34,053 bases of DNA from Deltaproteobacteria bacterium (GCA_021163285.1 JAGGXA010000164.1:1-34053); one strand, 5' to 3'; counted from the stretch's first letter, positions 16,519 through 24,503 are shown. The notes: generated by a model from the letters alone, not told the origin. Translations and numbers: made by a program.

Positions 16519-16612
16519 TAAAAAGCAAAAACCTTGAAATAGCCCACTGTTACTGCGCCTTTTGCTCTTTAAAATCTACCGAACCTAACCTAAAATATGA
16601 GCGCCAATTCTG
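16519..16612. repeat. Repeat family B, copy 3 (diverged)
   Basis: The string AAACCTTGAAATAGCCCACT, the flanking AAAAGCAAAAA / CCTTTTGCTCTTT arms, and the following CGAACCTAACCT match the copies at 20894 and 26253, with more differences. It abuts family A copy 2. Confidence 0.6.
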
Positions 16613-16661
16613 TAAAGTTATTCTTGTGCGAACCCTAACCGTTTTATCGAGATTATTAGAG

Positions 16662-17033
16662 ATGGAAACGAATGAGACAAAGACAATCCTGGTTATAGAA
16701 GACGACCCGGACGTGCTTTCCGTAATTATCAAGAATTTGAAATTCTTCGGTTATAAAGTGATTACTGCTTCAGACGGTATGGAGGGGCTTAAGAAGTTGG
16801 AATCAGGGGGATATCACCTGGTTATTACTGATATTGTCATGCCTTATGTAAGCGGAGTGGGTGTGATAACAGAGCTTAAGGAAAAAAATCCCGATATACC
16901 GGTTATTGCCATTACAGGATATGGCAAGGAACCGGAGGCTGCCGCAATAGAGAAAAAGGCGGATCTTGTGCTTGCAAAACCGGTGATGATATCCGTCCTG
17001 AAAAATTATATTGACGGCCTTTTAAAAAGGTAA
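16662..17033 (+). CDS. Single-domain response regulator (CheY-like receiver)
   Basis: The 123-residue protein is a lone receiver domain: an acidic pair in VIEDDPDV, the phosphoacceptor Asp in LVITDIVMP, a conserved Thr in VIAITGYG, and Lys in VLAKPV. No output domain is present. It ends 6 nt before the hybrid kinase gene, so it is probably a phosphorelay partner of that kinase or of the sigma54 activator downstream. The track start GTG 16626 is rejected in favour of ATG 16662 (METNETK), which gives the usual receiver N-terminus, although neither start has a strong ribosome site. Confidence 0.88.
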   Translation: METNETKTILVIEDDPDVLSVIIKNLKFFGYKVITASDGMEGLKKLESGGYHLVITDIVMPYVSGVGVITELKEKNPDIPVIAITGYGKEPEAAAIEKKADLVLAKPVMISVLKNYIDGLLKR

Positions 17034-17039
17034 ATATTG

Positions 17040-19466
17040 ATGATGCCCAAACTATACATTTTATGTGGATCTGAAAAGGGAAAGTCATTTGATATCAAAG
17101 AAGGAACGACCTTTATAGGACGATCTCCTGACAATGATATCCGGATCAGGGACGGTTCCGTATCACGAAGACACCTGAAGCTTATAAACAAAGACAATAA
17201 ATATTTCATTGAGGACTTGAAAACTACAAATGGTACATTTTTAAATGACAGGCGCATAAAAACCGGCGAAGAATTCGAGGTATCGTCGGGTATGATTATT
17301 ATAGTTGGAAATATCCTGGTATCCCTCGACAATAAAGACAGGGGGGATGATATTTTTATCGATGAATTAGAACCTCTTTCAAATGAATTATCAAAAACCG
17401 GTATGTTTATCCTGCATAAAGACAGAGACAAAGATACCAATAAAAATTTAGGCCTGGTTTCCAGGGTCTCCGAAGTCCTTATGCAGTCATTAAATATTAC
17501 TGAAATTCTTGAGAAGATAATGGATTATCTGTTTGAACTCCTAAAGAGAATAGACAGGGGTGCTATTATTCTGATCGATAATAAGACGGGTGAGACCCGA
17601 CAAATTATAGGCAAAACAAGAAACCATACAGGCAATACCCCATTAAATTTCAGCAGTTCCGTAGTAAATATAGTAATCAAAAAGGGCAAGGCTTTAATTA
17701 TACCCGACTTGAGCAAAGCAGATCAGAATGGTTTTTCCGATAGTATGCATCAGATCAGGTCCATAATGTGTGTGCCGTTGATCAGTAATTCACAAATCCG
17801 CGGCGTAATCTATGTTGACTCCATAAAAAAAGCATATGGGTTTCGAAAAGATGACCTTCTCCTGCTTAATGCCCTGAGCGGCCCTGCTGCAATAGCTATA
17901 GAGAACGGACTACTTTATTCGGAGCTTGAGAGATTAGTTAAAGAACGGACTAAAAGTCTTCAACAGACGGAAGAAAAGCTCAGGGAAAGTGAGATAAGAT
18001 ATAAGGCTATTTTTAATAGCATGAGCAGCGGAGTCATTGTTTTTGACGCAGTTGATAATGGAGAGGACTTTATTATCATTGCCCTTAACAAAGCTGCCCG
18101 GAAAATTGAAAAAAACAAGAAAAAAATGGTGACAGGCAAAAGACTGCTTCACGCATTCCCCGGCATGAAAGATCATGACCTTTTGAAAGTCTTTAAGCGG
18201 ATATGGAAAACAGGCCAATCTGAACACCATTCCGTCATGTTACTCCAGGATAATAATACCGAGGCATGGAGAGAATACTATGCATATCGCCTGTCTTCCG
18301 GTGAAGTAGTGGCAATTTATGATGACACTACAAAAAAGAAAAAGGCTGAGAAAGAACGTAAGGCCTTGCAGGAGCAACTCCTCGCTTCACAGAAGATGGA
18401 GGCAATCGGTACCCTTGCCGGAGGTATGGCCCATAATTTCAGAAACATTTTACAGGCAATCTCGGGAAACATTGAATATCTTGAATTGATAAGCGAAAAA
18501 GAATCAGGGATCAGGGAGACAGCAAAAAATATTTATGATTCCATTGAAAAAGGTGTGGATCTTATCAATAATTTGATGCATTTTTCAAAAAAAACGGAAA
18601 CACTTGAATCAGTTGATTTAAACCTGGCCGATGTAATTATGAAGACATACGCAATTACCGACAGGGTATTTAATAAAAATATTCAGATCAAATTAAATCT
18701 GGATAACGATCTTTATACCAGGGGTAACCATTCCCTTTTAAGCCAGGTATTTATGAACTTATTTACAAATGCCAGGGATGCAATGCCGAATGGTGGAACT
18801 TTATCGGTCGAGGCAAAAAAGATAGATAATAATATCGTTACTATAATATCCGATACAGGTTGTGGAATGGATAAGGAAACCCAGGAGAAAATATTTGATC
18901 CTTTTTTTACGCTCAAAGAGGTTGGAATGGGTACGGGTCTGGGCCTTTCCACGACACATGGAATTATCGAACAGCATAAAGGTTCTATTACAGTTTCATC
19001 AATCCCTGGAAAGGGTGCAAATTTTACGATATTATTGCCGTTAATAGAACCGATCTTCCTTCAGGATGAAAGGTTTGAAAAGAAACTGATATTCGGCAAT
19101 GGAGAAAAGATTCTTATTTTAGATGATGATTCCGATGTGCTTGATTCGCTTTCCAGTGTAATAACATCTTTGGGCTATAAAGCTATTCCTGTTGATAAAC
19201 CGGCTGAAGCCTTAAAAAGCTACAATTTATGGGAACCTGATGTCGTATTGATGGACAGGAACATGCCTGAAATTGACGGCATAACATGCACTAAAGAAAT
19301 CATTAAAGCCGATCCAAAGGCCAGGATCGTCATTGTCTCCGGTTATGAAGAATCAGGAGATAATGGAATTGATGAAAACGTTAAAAGCATAATAAAGGGT
19401 TATATTACCAAACCATGTAACATGGAAGAACTGAGCCGTACCATCTCAATGATTCTGAAACAATAA
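17040..19466 (+). CDS. Cytosolic hybrid histidine kinase: FHA-GAF-PAS-HisKA-HATPase-REC
   Basis: The 808-residue sensor has no membrane segment. In order it has an FHA domain (GRSPDNDIRI and VSRRHL, residues about 20-90), a GAF domain (about 145-300), a short coiled coil, a PAS-like domain (about 320-430), HisKA with GGMAHNFRNIL as the H-box (about 463), a HATPase with N-box NLFTNARDAM and G-boxes DTGCGM and GTGLGLS, and a C-terminal receiver with Asp in VVLMDRNMP. FHA domains bind phosphothreonine, so the kinase may respond to a Ser/Thr kinase (known for the family; no such kinase is in the window). ATG 17040 is preferred to TTG 17037. Confidence 0.92.
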   Translation: MMPKLYILCGSEKGKSFDIKEGTTFIGRSPDNDIRIRDGSVSRRHLKLINKDNKYFIEDLKTTNGTFLNDRRIKTGEEFEVSSGMIIIVGNILVSLDNKDRGDDIFIDELEPLSNELSKTGMFILHKDRDKDTNKNLGLVSRVSEVLMQSLNITEILEKIMDYLFELLKRIDRGAIILIDNKTGETRQIIGKTRNHTGNTPLNFSSSVVNIVIKKGKALIIPDLSKADQNGFSDSMHQIRSIMCVPLISNSQIRGVIYVDSIKKAYGFRKDDLLLLNALSGPAAIAIENGLLYSELERLVKERTKSLQQTEEKLRESEIRYKAIFNSMSSGVIVFDAVDNGEDFIIIALNKAARKIEKNKKKMVTGKRLLHAFPGMKDHDLLKVFKRIWKTGQSEHHSVMLLQDNNTEAWREYYAYRLSSGEVVAIYDDTTKKKKAEKERKALQEQLLASQKMEAIGTLAGGMAHNFRNILQAISGNIEYLELISEKESGIRETAKNIYDSIEKGVDLINNLMHFSKKTETLESVDLNLADVIMKTYAITDRVFNKNIQIKLNLDNDLYTRGNHSLLSQVFMNLFTNARDAMPNGGTLSVEAKKIDNNIVTIISDTGCGMDKETQEKIFDPFFTLKEVGMGTGLGLSTTHGIIEQHKGSITVSSIPGKGANFTILLPLIEPIFLQDERFEKKLIFGNGEKILILDDDSDVLDSLSSVITSLGYKAIPVDKPAEALKSYNLWEPDVVLMDRNMPEIDGITCTKEIIKADPKARIVIVSGYEESGDNGIDENVKSIIKGYITKPCNMEELSRTISMILKQ

Positions 19467-19492
19467 GGGACGTTTCCAGTACCTAATGATTT

Positions 19493-20896
19493 ATGAAAAA
19501 AGATCTGAACATCCTCATTATCGACTCTGATCCTTCGGTTATTGCCGGGTTGGAGAAGAGTTTAAATTATCTTGGATTAAGACATTATCATGCCGCCGCG
19601 CCGGGCATAGACATTGATCAATTAAATGCCATAAGCCCTGAGCTCGCTATCCTCGGCCCTTCTCTCAAGACTGAAACCTGCCTTAAGTGTATTCATACGT
19701 TAAAAATAATTGATCCTGCCATACCTGTTTTGACATCCCTTGATGATGTTTGTAATAATGGTGTTACAATAAGCACTCCTTTTGAAGGTCTCCATTGTTT
19801 CCTTCCCGGCATGAAACCGGATAAGATTTTAATGACTATTGAAGATTCATTAAGACATAAGGCCGAATGCAGATCACGGCCTGATTTCCAGTTAATTATC
19901 GGGCAAAGCCAGGAGATTATAAGGGTAAGGCAACAAATAAGAAAGGTCTGTGATAAGGATATTACCGTCTTAATCACTGGTGAAACGGGTACCGGCAAGG
20001 AATTGATCGCTCGCTCCATTCATTACCATTCTTCACGAAGCAAGGGGCCTTTAGTCAAGATAAACTGTGGAGCCATTCCGGAAGAGTTGCTTGAAAGCGA
20101 GGTCTTAGGCTTTCAGAAAGGCGCTTTTACCGGGGCCTGCAAAAACAAATCGGGCCGGCTTGAAATGGCCAATGGGGGAACACTGTTTATTGACGAAATA
20201 GGAAGCCTTCCCCTGTCACTCCAGGTAAAATTTCTCCAGGTACTTGAGGAAAAAGGATTTTCAAGGCTTGGCGGAACCTTTGACAAGGCAATAGATGCAA
20301 GGATAGTGGCTGCCACCAATTCCGATCTGACAAAAATGATGAGTGAAGGGACTTTTAGAAAGGACCTTTTCTTTCGTTTGAATGTTGTGCAGATAAAAGC
20401 CCCGCCTTTAAGAAATAGAATGGATGATATCCCCCTTTTGATTCATTATTTTCTTAATAAGTACAGTTATGAATTCAAAAAAAAAATAAAGAATATGCCT
20501 CAAAGAGTCATAAACCTCTTTATGGCATATCATTGGCCCGGTAACGTGAGGGAAGTTGAAAATTTAATCAGGAGGGCAATTGCCCTAAGCGACTGGGATT
20601 TTGTCTATAATCAGATAAAGATACAAGAGACTAATCAAAATCAGAGCGCCGGCATTCATCCGGGGAATAGCGCCAATAACACAGATTGGGAGGATAACAG
20701 AATAAAAAGTTTTATAAAAGAAGAGGCTTTTTCATTAAAAAAGATAACCAGGACATACGTCTCCGAGGTAGAACATCGGGCAATCAGAAACGCTCTTAAG
20801 AAAACCAGATGGAACAGAAAAAAGGCTGCCCGTTTATTAAAGGTAAGCTACAAGACGCTGCTAAACCGTATAGAAGAGTTTAATATCAAACCTTAG
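19493..20896 (+). CDS. Sigma54-dependent transcriptional activator (NtrC family) with degenerate receiver
   Basis: The 467-residue protein has a receiver-like N-terminus, an AAA+ core and a Fis-type helix-turn-helix. The core is intact: Walker A GETGTGKE, GAFTGA for sigma54 contact, Walker B GGTLFIDEIG, and HWPGNVREVENL. The HTH is RKKAARLLKVSYKTLLNRI. In the receiver, the expected phosphoacceptor Asp reads LAILGPSLK, so Gly stands where Asp should be and normal phosphorylation seems impossible. It lies 26 nt after the hybrid kinase. It may be controlled by protein contact or be constitutively competent (inference). Targets would carry GG-N10-GC promoters; none was found by eye in this window. 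Confidence 0.92.
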   Translation: MKKDLNILIIDSDPSVIAGLEKSLNYLGLRHYHAAAPGIDIDQLNAISPELAILGPSLKTETCLKCIHTLKIIDPAIPVLTSLDDVCNNGVTISTPFEGLHCFLPGMKPDKILMTIEDSLRHKAECRSRPDFQLIIGQSQEIIRVRQQIRKVCDKDITVLITGETGTGKELIARSIHYHSSRSKGPLVKINCGAIPEELLESEVLGFQKGAFTGACKNKSGRLEMANGGTLFIDEIGSLPLSLQVKFLQVLEEKGFSRLGGTFDKAIDARIVAATNSDLTKMMSEGTFRKDLFFRLNVVQIKAPPLRNRMDDIPLLIHYFLNKYSYEFKKKIKNMPQRVINLFMAYHWPGNVREVENLIRRAIALSDWDFVYNQIKIQETNQNQSAGIHPGNSANNTDWEDNRIKSFIKEEAFSLKKITRTYVSEVEHRAIRNALKKTRWNRKKAARLLKVSYKTLLNRIEEFNIKP

Positions 20897-21056
20897 GAAC
20901 AAGGAAGAATTAATTTCTCCAACTATGCATCACAGCTTCAGCCCATCTTTGCCCGATCTAAAAGTACAAAAATCTTGAAATAGTTCACTATTCCTGCAAC
21001 TTTTGTGCTTTTAGATCGAACAAACCTGACCTGACTCTGTGCGCCTGCCTGGGGAT
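20894..21056. repeat. Repeat family B, copy 1
   Basis: The repeat begins at the stop codon of the sigma54 activator (TTAGGAACAAGGAAGAATTA). It includes a near-perfect 17-bp inverted pair, GATCTAAAAGTACAAAA and TTTTGTGCTTTTAGATC, around TTGAAATAGTTCACTATT. It is nearly identical to 26253-26417. The hairpin may also act as a transcription end for the signalling operon. Confidence 0.8.
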
Positions 21057-21075
21057 GTTATTTCGTCCTCGTCCC
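21053..21075 (-). repeat. GGGACGAGGACGAAATAACATCC repeat, inverted copy
   Basis: The 23-bp string is the exact reverse complement of 24294-24316. It overlaps the right end of repeat B copy 1, upstream of the selenoprotein promoter. A shorter copy is at 32180. Confidence 0.7.
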
Positions 21076-21092
21076 TTAACTGATTTTACTAA

Positions 21093-21121
21093 TTGACTTT
21101 GTTGCATAAAAGAATTATATA
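21093..21121 (+). promoter_or_regulatory. Predicted sigma70-type promoter for selenoprotein gene
   Basis: TTGACT, exactly 17 nt, then TATATA precede the HdrD-like gene by about 85 nt. Both boxes and the spacing fit the housekeeping consensus well. Confidence 0.6.
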
Positions 21122-21205
21122 AAATCATTCTTCAAAGTTTTTAAGATAGTATAGATATTCAATAACTTATCTGTAATTTTCAATAATTTATGGAGGAAAT
21201 GCCTT

Positions 21206-22498
21206 ATGGCAGAAGAAGCAATAAACCTGAGAGAACAACAGGGAGAATTCAGAAAAAAGGTTAGGGAAATATTACCAGAAGGTAATTTAGACCTTTGTCT
21301 TACTTGTGGGGCCTGTGCCAGCGGTTGCCCTGCTACCGGTCTTGAAGATATGGATCCCAGAAAGTTTGTCAGGATGGTGGTGCTGGGAATGGATGAAGAG
21401 GTAATGACCACGCCATGGGTCTGGATGTGCAGCATGTGTCAGCGTTGCATTTATGTTTGTCCCATGAAAGTGGATATCCCCCGGATGGTTTATCTGGCAC
21501 GTCAGACCTGGCCGCGTGAAAATCGTCCGAAAGGGATACTTGGTTCGTGTGATATGGCGCTGAGAAATGATAGTTGCAGTGCTATGGGGGCATCTCCCGA
21601 AGACTTCCAGTTCGTTGTGGAAGATGTAGCTGAAGAAGTCAGAGAGACACAGCCGGGCTTTGAAACACTCCGGGCGCCGATAGATAAACAGGGTGCAGAA
21701 TTTTTCCTTAACCAGAATTCAAGGGAGCCAGTAACCGAGCCGGATGAAATGATACCGCTCTGGAAAATTTTACATGTTGCAGGGATTGACTGGACTTACG
21801 GAAGCAAAGGATGGGGAGGAGAAAATTACTGCATGTTTCTCTCCGATGATGATGGCTGGAAACATATTGTCAGCACAAGTATCAAGCAGGCCGAAGACCT
21901 GGGGTGTAAGACCTATCTAAACACTGAATGAGGCCACGTAACCTTTGCAGTCCTGGAAGGACTGAGAAAATTCGGAATCAAGACTAACCTGGATGTTGTA
22001 AGTATCTACCAGTATTATGCCAAGTGGATCAGGGAAGGAAAATTAAAGGTTAATTCTGACTGGAATAAGGATCTGAAAGTCAAGTTCACTGTTCAGGATC
22101 CATGTCAGATTGTACGTAAAAGCTATGGAGATCCAGTGGCGGACGATCTTCGGTATGTGGTAAAAGCAGTTGTGGGAGAAGAAAACTTTATTGACATGAC
22201 CCCAAACAAATCAAACAACTATTGCTGCGGCGGCGGTGGTGGATATCTCCAGTCCGGTTATGTGGATGCGCGTCATCAATACGGCAAGATCAAGTTTGAT
22301 CAGATCACAGCCACTGGAGCTGATTATTGTATAGCTGCCTGTCATAACTGTCATGCACAGATTCATGATCTCGCTGAGCATTTTGAGGGTAAATATCACA
22401 CAGTCCATCTATGGACACTTATCTGCCTTTCTCTCGGTATCCTTGGAGAGAATGAACGGGAATATTTAGGTCCTGATCTGGCAGAAGTGGGATTATAA
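21206..22498 (+). CDS. HdrD-like (heterodisulfide-reductase/CCG-domain) iron-sulfur oxidoreductase, predicted selenoprotein with UGA=Sec at codon 242
   Basis: The ORF track splits this gene at TGA 21929-21931, but the same frame stays open to 22498, giving 430 residues. The N-terminal part has two [4Fe-4S] ferredoxin motifs (CLTCGACASGCP and CSMCQRCIYVCP), as in HdrC. The C-terminal part has CCG-type cysteine motifs, as in HdrB: DPCQIVRKS, NNYCCGGGGG, and CHNCHAQ. The TGA falls in TE-U-GHV, where related CCG proteins read TECGH, so selenocysteine replaces a cluster-site Cys. A SECIS-like hairpin begins 16 nt downstream. GGAGG precedes ATG 21206. HdrD-type proteins move electrons between thiol/disulfide or persulfide couples and other carriers. 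A frameshift is not needed to explain the split. Confidence 0.9.
21929..21964 (+). promoter_or_regulatory. Bacterial SECIS-like element following the in-frame UGA
   Basis: After TGA, CAGTCC (21948-21953) and GGACTG (21959-21964) pair perfectly around a 5-nt loop UGGAA. The stem starts 16 nt after the UGA and the loop carries G, which matches the spacing and loop rule known for bacterial SECIS elements read by SelB. The element is inside the coding region, as is usual in bacteria. Confidence 0.85.
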
Positions 22499-22532
22499 TA
22501 TATACTTTAAATCGGCCCGTTTAAAAACAGAC

Positions 22533-22563
22533 ATCCCGTCCCTGAACAGGCGGGATTTTTTTT
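22533..22563 (+). terminator. Rho-independent terminator after the selenoprotein gene
   Basis: ATCCCGTC and GGCGGGAT form an 8-bp stem (one G-U pair) with an 8-nt loop, followed by a run of eight T. It lies 35 nt after the stop codon, so the PocR-like gene downstream needs its own promoter. Confidence 0.85.
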
Positions 22564-22743
22564 AGATATTTTATTGGGCATTGTTCATTTGTACGTTGAC
22601 ACTTTTGAAACAACAATAAGACGCTGGTACACACAGATAAACACAGATAGTGTTGTTTTTTTGTTTTTTAAAAAAAGGGGTAAAGTACTTTTGAAGTGAT
22701 ATGAAGGATGCCGGATTATAATTATATTTAATGAGGGCAAATA

Positions 22744-23232
22744 ATGGATGTATACGATATAAAATCAAAAGAAGAGTGGCAGGATATCCTGGATGATGTC
22801 AGTCACGAATTAGGAATACCCGCCTCCCTCGCGGATAATAAAAACGCCATATTACAATCCAGCGGGAAACGAAATGAACTATGTCTAAAAATACGCGCAA
22901 ATAGTCAGGCATTAACATTTATTTGCGGCCAGACCCAACAGTTTATGGCGGAACAGGCTAAGTCGACAAAGAGGCCTTTCATTGATGCATGCGAAGCGGG
23001 AATGTCAAAATTTGTGCTGCCTCTTTTTCTCAAAGGAGAATGGGTTGGATCCTTTACAGCTTGTGGTGCATGTATTCCAGGCAATGAAATCGAAGATTTC
23101 ATTATTCAGAAAAACAGTGGGTTGAGTGAAGAAGAAATAAACCTGCTTAAAGTGCATGTACCGCAGATCGAAGAGTCAAAGTTTGTTGAAACTGCAAACA
23201 GATTATTCAATGAGTTGCAGAAATATGCATAA
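22744..23232 (+). CDS. PocR-domain-like sensory protein
   Basis: The 162-residue protein resembles a standalone PocR domain (PF10114), a PAS-like sensor named after the propanediol regulator. Landmarks are several conserved Cys (NELCLKIR, TFICGQTQ, DACEAGMSKFVLP, TACGACIPG) and the GEWVGSF segment. No DNA-binding, kinase or other output domain is attached, so it would act through a partner. It follows the HdrD-like selenoprotein gene but beyond a terminator. The four Cys could bind a metal or sense redox state (inference). GAGGG lies upstream of ATG 22744. The family call rests on motif pattern and length only. Confidence 0.65.
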   Translation: MDVYDIKSKEEWQDILDDVSHELGIPASLADNKNAILQSSGKRNELCLKIRANSQALTFICGQTQQFMAEQAKSTKRPFIDACEAGMSKFVLPLFLKGEWVGSFTACGACIPGNEIEDFIIQKNSGLSEEEINLLKVHVPQIEESKFVETANRLFNELQKYA

Positions 23233-23305
23233 AAATATCGACCTGTGCGGTTCGCTTTTGGATAAAACTGTTCAATATCCTCTTTGCCTCATTTTTTACG
23301 AGCTC

Positions 23306-23476
23306 TTACCACCATGATATATTTTTTTCATATTCAAAAATGAGATCTATCAATTTTCCATAGTCAGCATCTTCTTCATAGAGTTTGAAAATTATCGATT
23401 CGCCTTCCGAAACGATCCGCATCAGGGTTTCAGTGTTCTTATCAGGTTTCGATTTCAAGAGGTGGAGAGTTTTCAT
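23306..23476 (-). CDS. DsrH/TusB-like small protein (not in ORF track)
   Basis: This 56-residue ORF was below the track's length limit. It starts at ATG 23476 with AAAGGAAG 6 nt upstream and ends at TAA 23306. The opening MKTLHLLKSKPDKN and its position after DsrE- and DsrF-like genes fit a shortened DsrH/TusB. Members of that family are usually about 95 residues. The conserved Cys of functional DsrH is absent, so it may be a structural subunit. The gap to the DsrF-like gene is 19 nt. In sulfur metabolism the DsrEFH hexamer passes persulfide sulfur between proteins. Confidence 0.6.
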   Translation of the reverse strand: MKTLHLLKSKPDKNTETLMRIVSEGESIIFKLYEEDADYGKLIDLIFEYEKNISWW

Positions 23477-23495
23477 CCGTTCTTCCTTTAAAGTC

Positions 23496-23789
23496 TCAAA
23501 AGGGAATTACAAGGTCCATTTTTCTGAGTTTCATTCCCATATCTTTAAGACTCATATAATTAATGCCGTACTTTTCAAAGTTTAACCTGTTGCTGGAATA
23601 ATATTTCGCATCCATATCGTCCAGCCATTCAAGATTTTCCCTGAATTTTTCCGTCATCTCAATTTCAAAATCCAGGATAAACAAGTAGACATAGAAATTT
23701 TCAACTGCCAGACCAAGAGCCGCACGAGACCCTTCCCACTGGTCCTCTTTCCTGCGAATCAAAAAAGCTACATTTTTGATATTCTGCAT
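23496..23789 (-). CDS. DsrF/TusC-like protein
   Basis: The 97-residue protein has the start pattern of the DsrF/TusC subfamily ([26 protein letters not shown]), where a strand is followed by an RR-x-G-SRAAL helix, and the length is close to that of TusC. No Cys is present, which is usual for DsrF-type subunits. It lies 16 nt downstream of the DsrE-like gene and 19 nt upstream of the DsrH-like ORF, so the three are one operon. The partner proteins would form a small sulfur-carrier complex in the cytoplasm. GGA lies upstream of ATG 23789. Confidence 0.6.
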   Translation of the reverse strand: MQNIKNVAFLIRRKEDQWEGSRAALGLAVENFYVYLFILDFEIEMTEKFRENLEWLDDMDAKYYSSNRLNFEKYGINYMSLKDMGMKLRKMDLVIPF

Positions 23790-23805
23790 GTTGAAAATTC
23801 CTTAT

Positions 23806-24111
23806 CTATAATACTATATATCGGTCACATTCCTCGATTATCTCACCATGAACAGCCTGGGTGGCATAGTCCTTTTCAGTAATGCCCGTGACCGGAGATT
23901 TTAGACAGTTACTTTCAAATGAGACTTTGCAAAGCGCCATTTTAGCCAGGCCGTTAAGGCTTGCAAACAGGCTATCTTGTGTTAATAACACTCCCTTGTG
24001 AGTAAAGAAGATGGTTACATCAATTTGTTTCTTTTCGGCAGCGTTGCACAGCTTAATAATCTTATCGAGGTGCTTATCAGAGCTAACAAAAATCCCTAAG
24101 GTTCCAGCCAT
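23806..24111 (-). CDS. DsrE-family protein
   Basis: The 101-residue product has the DsrE/TusD-like alternating strand-helix pattern (GIFVSSDKHLDKIIKLCNAAE, then VTIFFTHKGVLL) and Cys in ALCKVSFESNCL where DsrE carries a persulfide-binding Cys. The track start at 24165 is replaced by ATG 24111 (MAGTLG), with AGGT 8 nt upstream. It heads the trio that continues with the DsrF- and DsrH-like genes. It converges on the HdrD-like/PocR genes. Hdr and DsrE-type proteins are known to be linked in sulfur-transfer pathways, so a shared function is plausible but unproven. Confidence 0.65.
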   Translation of the reverse strand: MAGTLGIFVSSDKHLDKIIKLCNAAEKKQIDVTIFFTHKGVLLTQDSLFASLNGLAKMALCKVSFESNCLKSPVTGITEKDYATQAVHGEIIEECDRYIVL

Positions 24112-24293
24112 ATCATTACCTGTAAATATTGCGACCTGTGCTATTGAAAAACTATTCAAAAACAATCACGAAAAAACGAAAAAAGACATAAAAATCAATT
24201 TAATATTCTTTGAGCAAATTTTTAAAAATTCTGGAATGGATTCCAGCGCTTTTTATTGCATGAATGCTGAACAATCAGGAAATGAAAGCATTG

Positions 24294-24316
24294 GGGACGA
24301 GGACGAAATAACATCC
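24294..24316 (+). repeat. GGGACGAGGACGAAATAACATCC repeat
   Basis: The 23-bp string is identical, in inverse orientation, to 21053-21075. A 17-bp core recurs at 32180-32196, and shorter GGACGAAATA pieces recur near bases 13 and 1373. Confidence 0.75.
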
Positions 24317-24471
24317 GCATCAAAGGCTTTTCTAAGGTAATTTGCAATATCAAGTCAATGGTATCTTTTTCGTATTTTCGTAATAATCTTCTTTTTCGTG
24401 CGTTAGACAGCCTGACGCATAACCGCACAGATCGAAATATTGCGCCAGTTTATATGAGGCAGAGTCCCTGC

Positions 24472-24503
24472 AAAAAAAAGGTTCCCGGGCAGAACTGGGA
24501 ACC
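24472..24503 (-). terminator. Rho-independent terminator for the small orphan gene
   Basis: On the minus strand GGTTCCC and GGGAACC form a 7-bp stem with a 10-nt loop, followed by a run of eight T. It lies about 45 nt after the stop codon of the 65-residue ORF. Confidence 0.8.

Noticed and set aside
13982-20896. PEP-CTERM/exosortase (PrsT-PrsK-PrsR) locus
   Set aside because: A TPR lipoprotein followed by a kinase and a sigma54 activator resembles it, but no exosortase, PEP-CTERM protein or polysaccharide genes are visible, and the kinase domain order differs.
21929-21931. Nonsense mutation or sequencing error splitting the HdrD-like gene
   Set aside because: The TGA replaces a Cys of a known motif, the frame is kept, and a SECIS-like hairpin sits at the right distance. 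A random stop would not be expected to show all three.
22136-22498. Separate 120-aa gene in the ORF track
   Set aside because: It is in the same frame as 21206-21931 with no other stop between them, and the TGA between is explained by selenocysteine. It is the C-terminal part of one gene.
24222-24428. 68-aa minus-strand ORF upstream of the DsrE-like gene
   Set aside because: It overlaps the GGGACGAGGACGAAATAAC repeat, has no ribosome site and unlikely composition.
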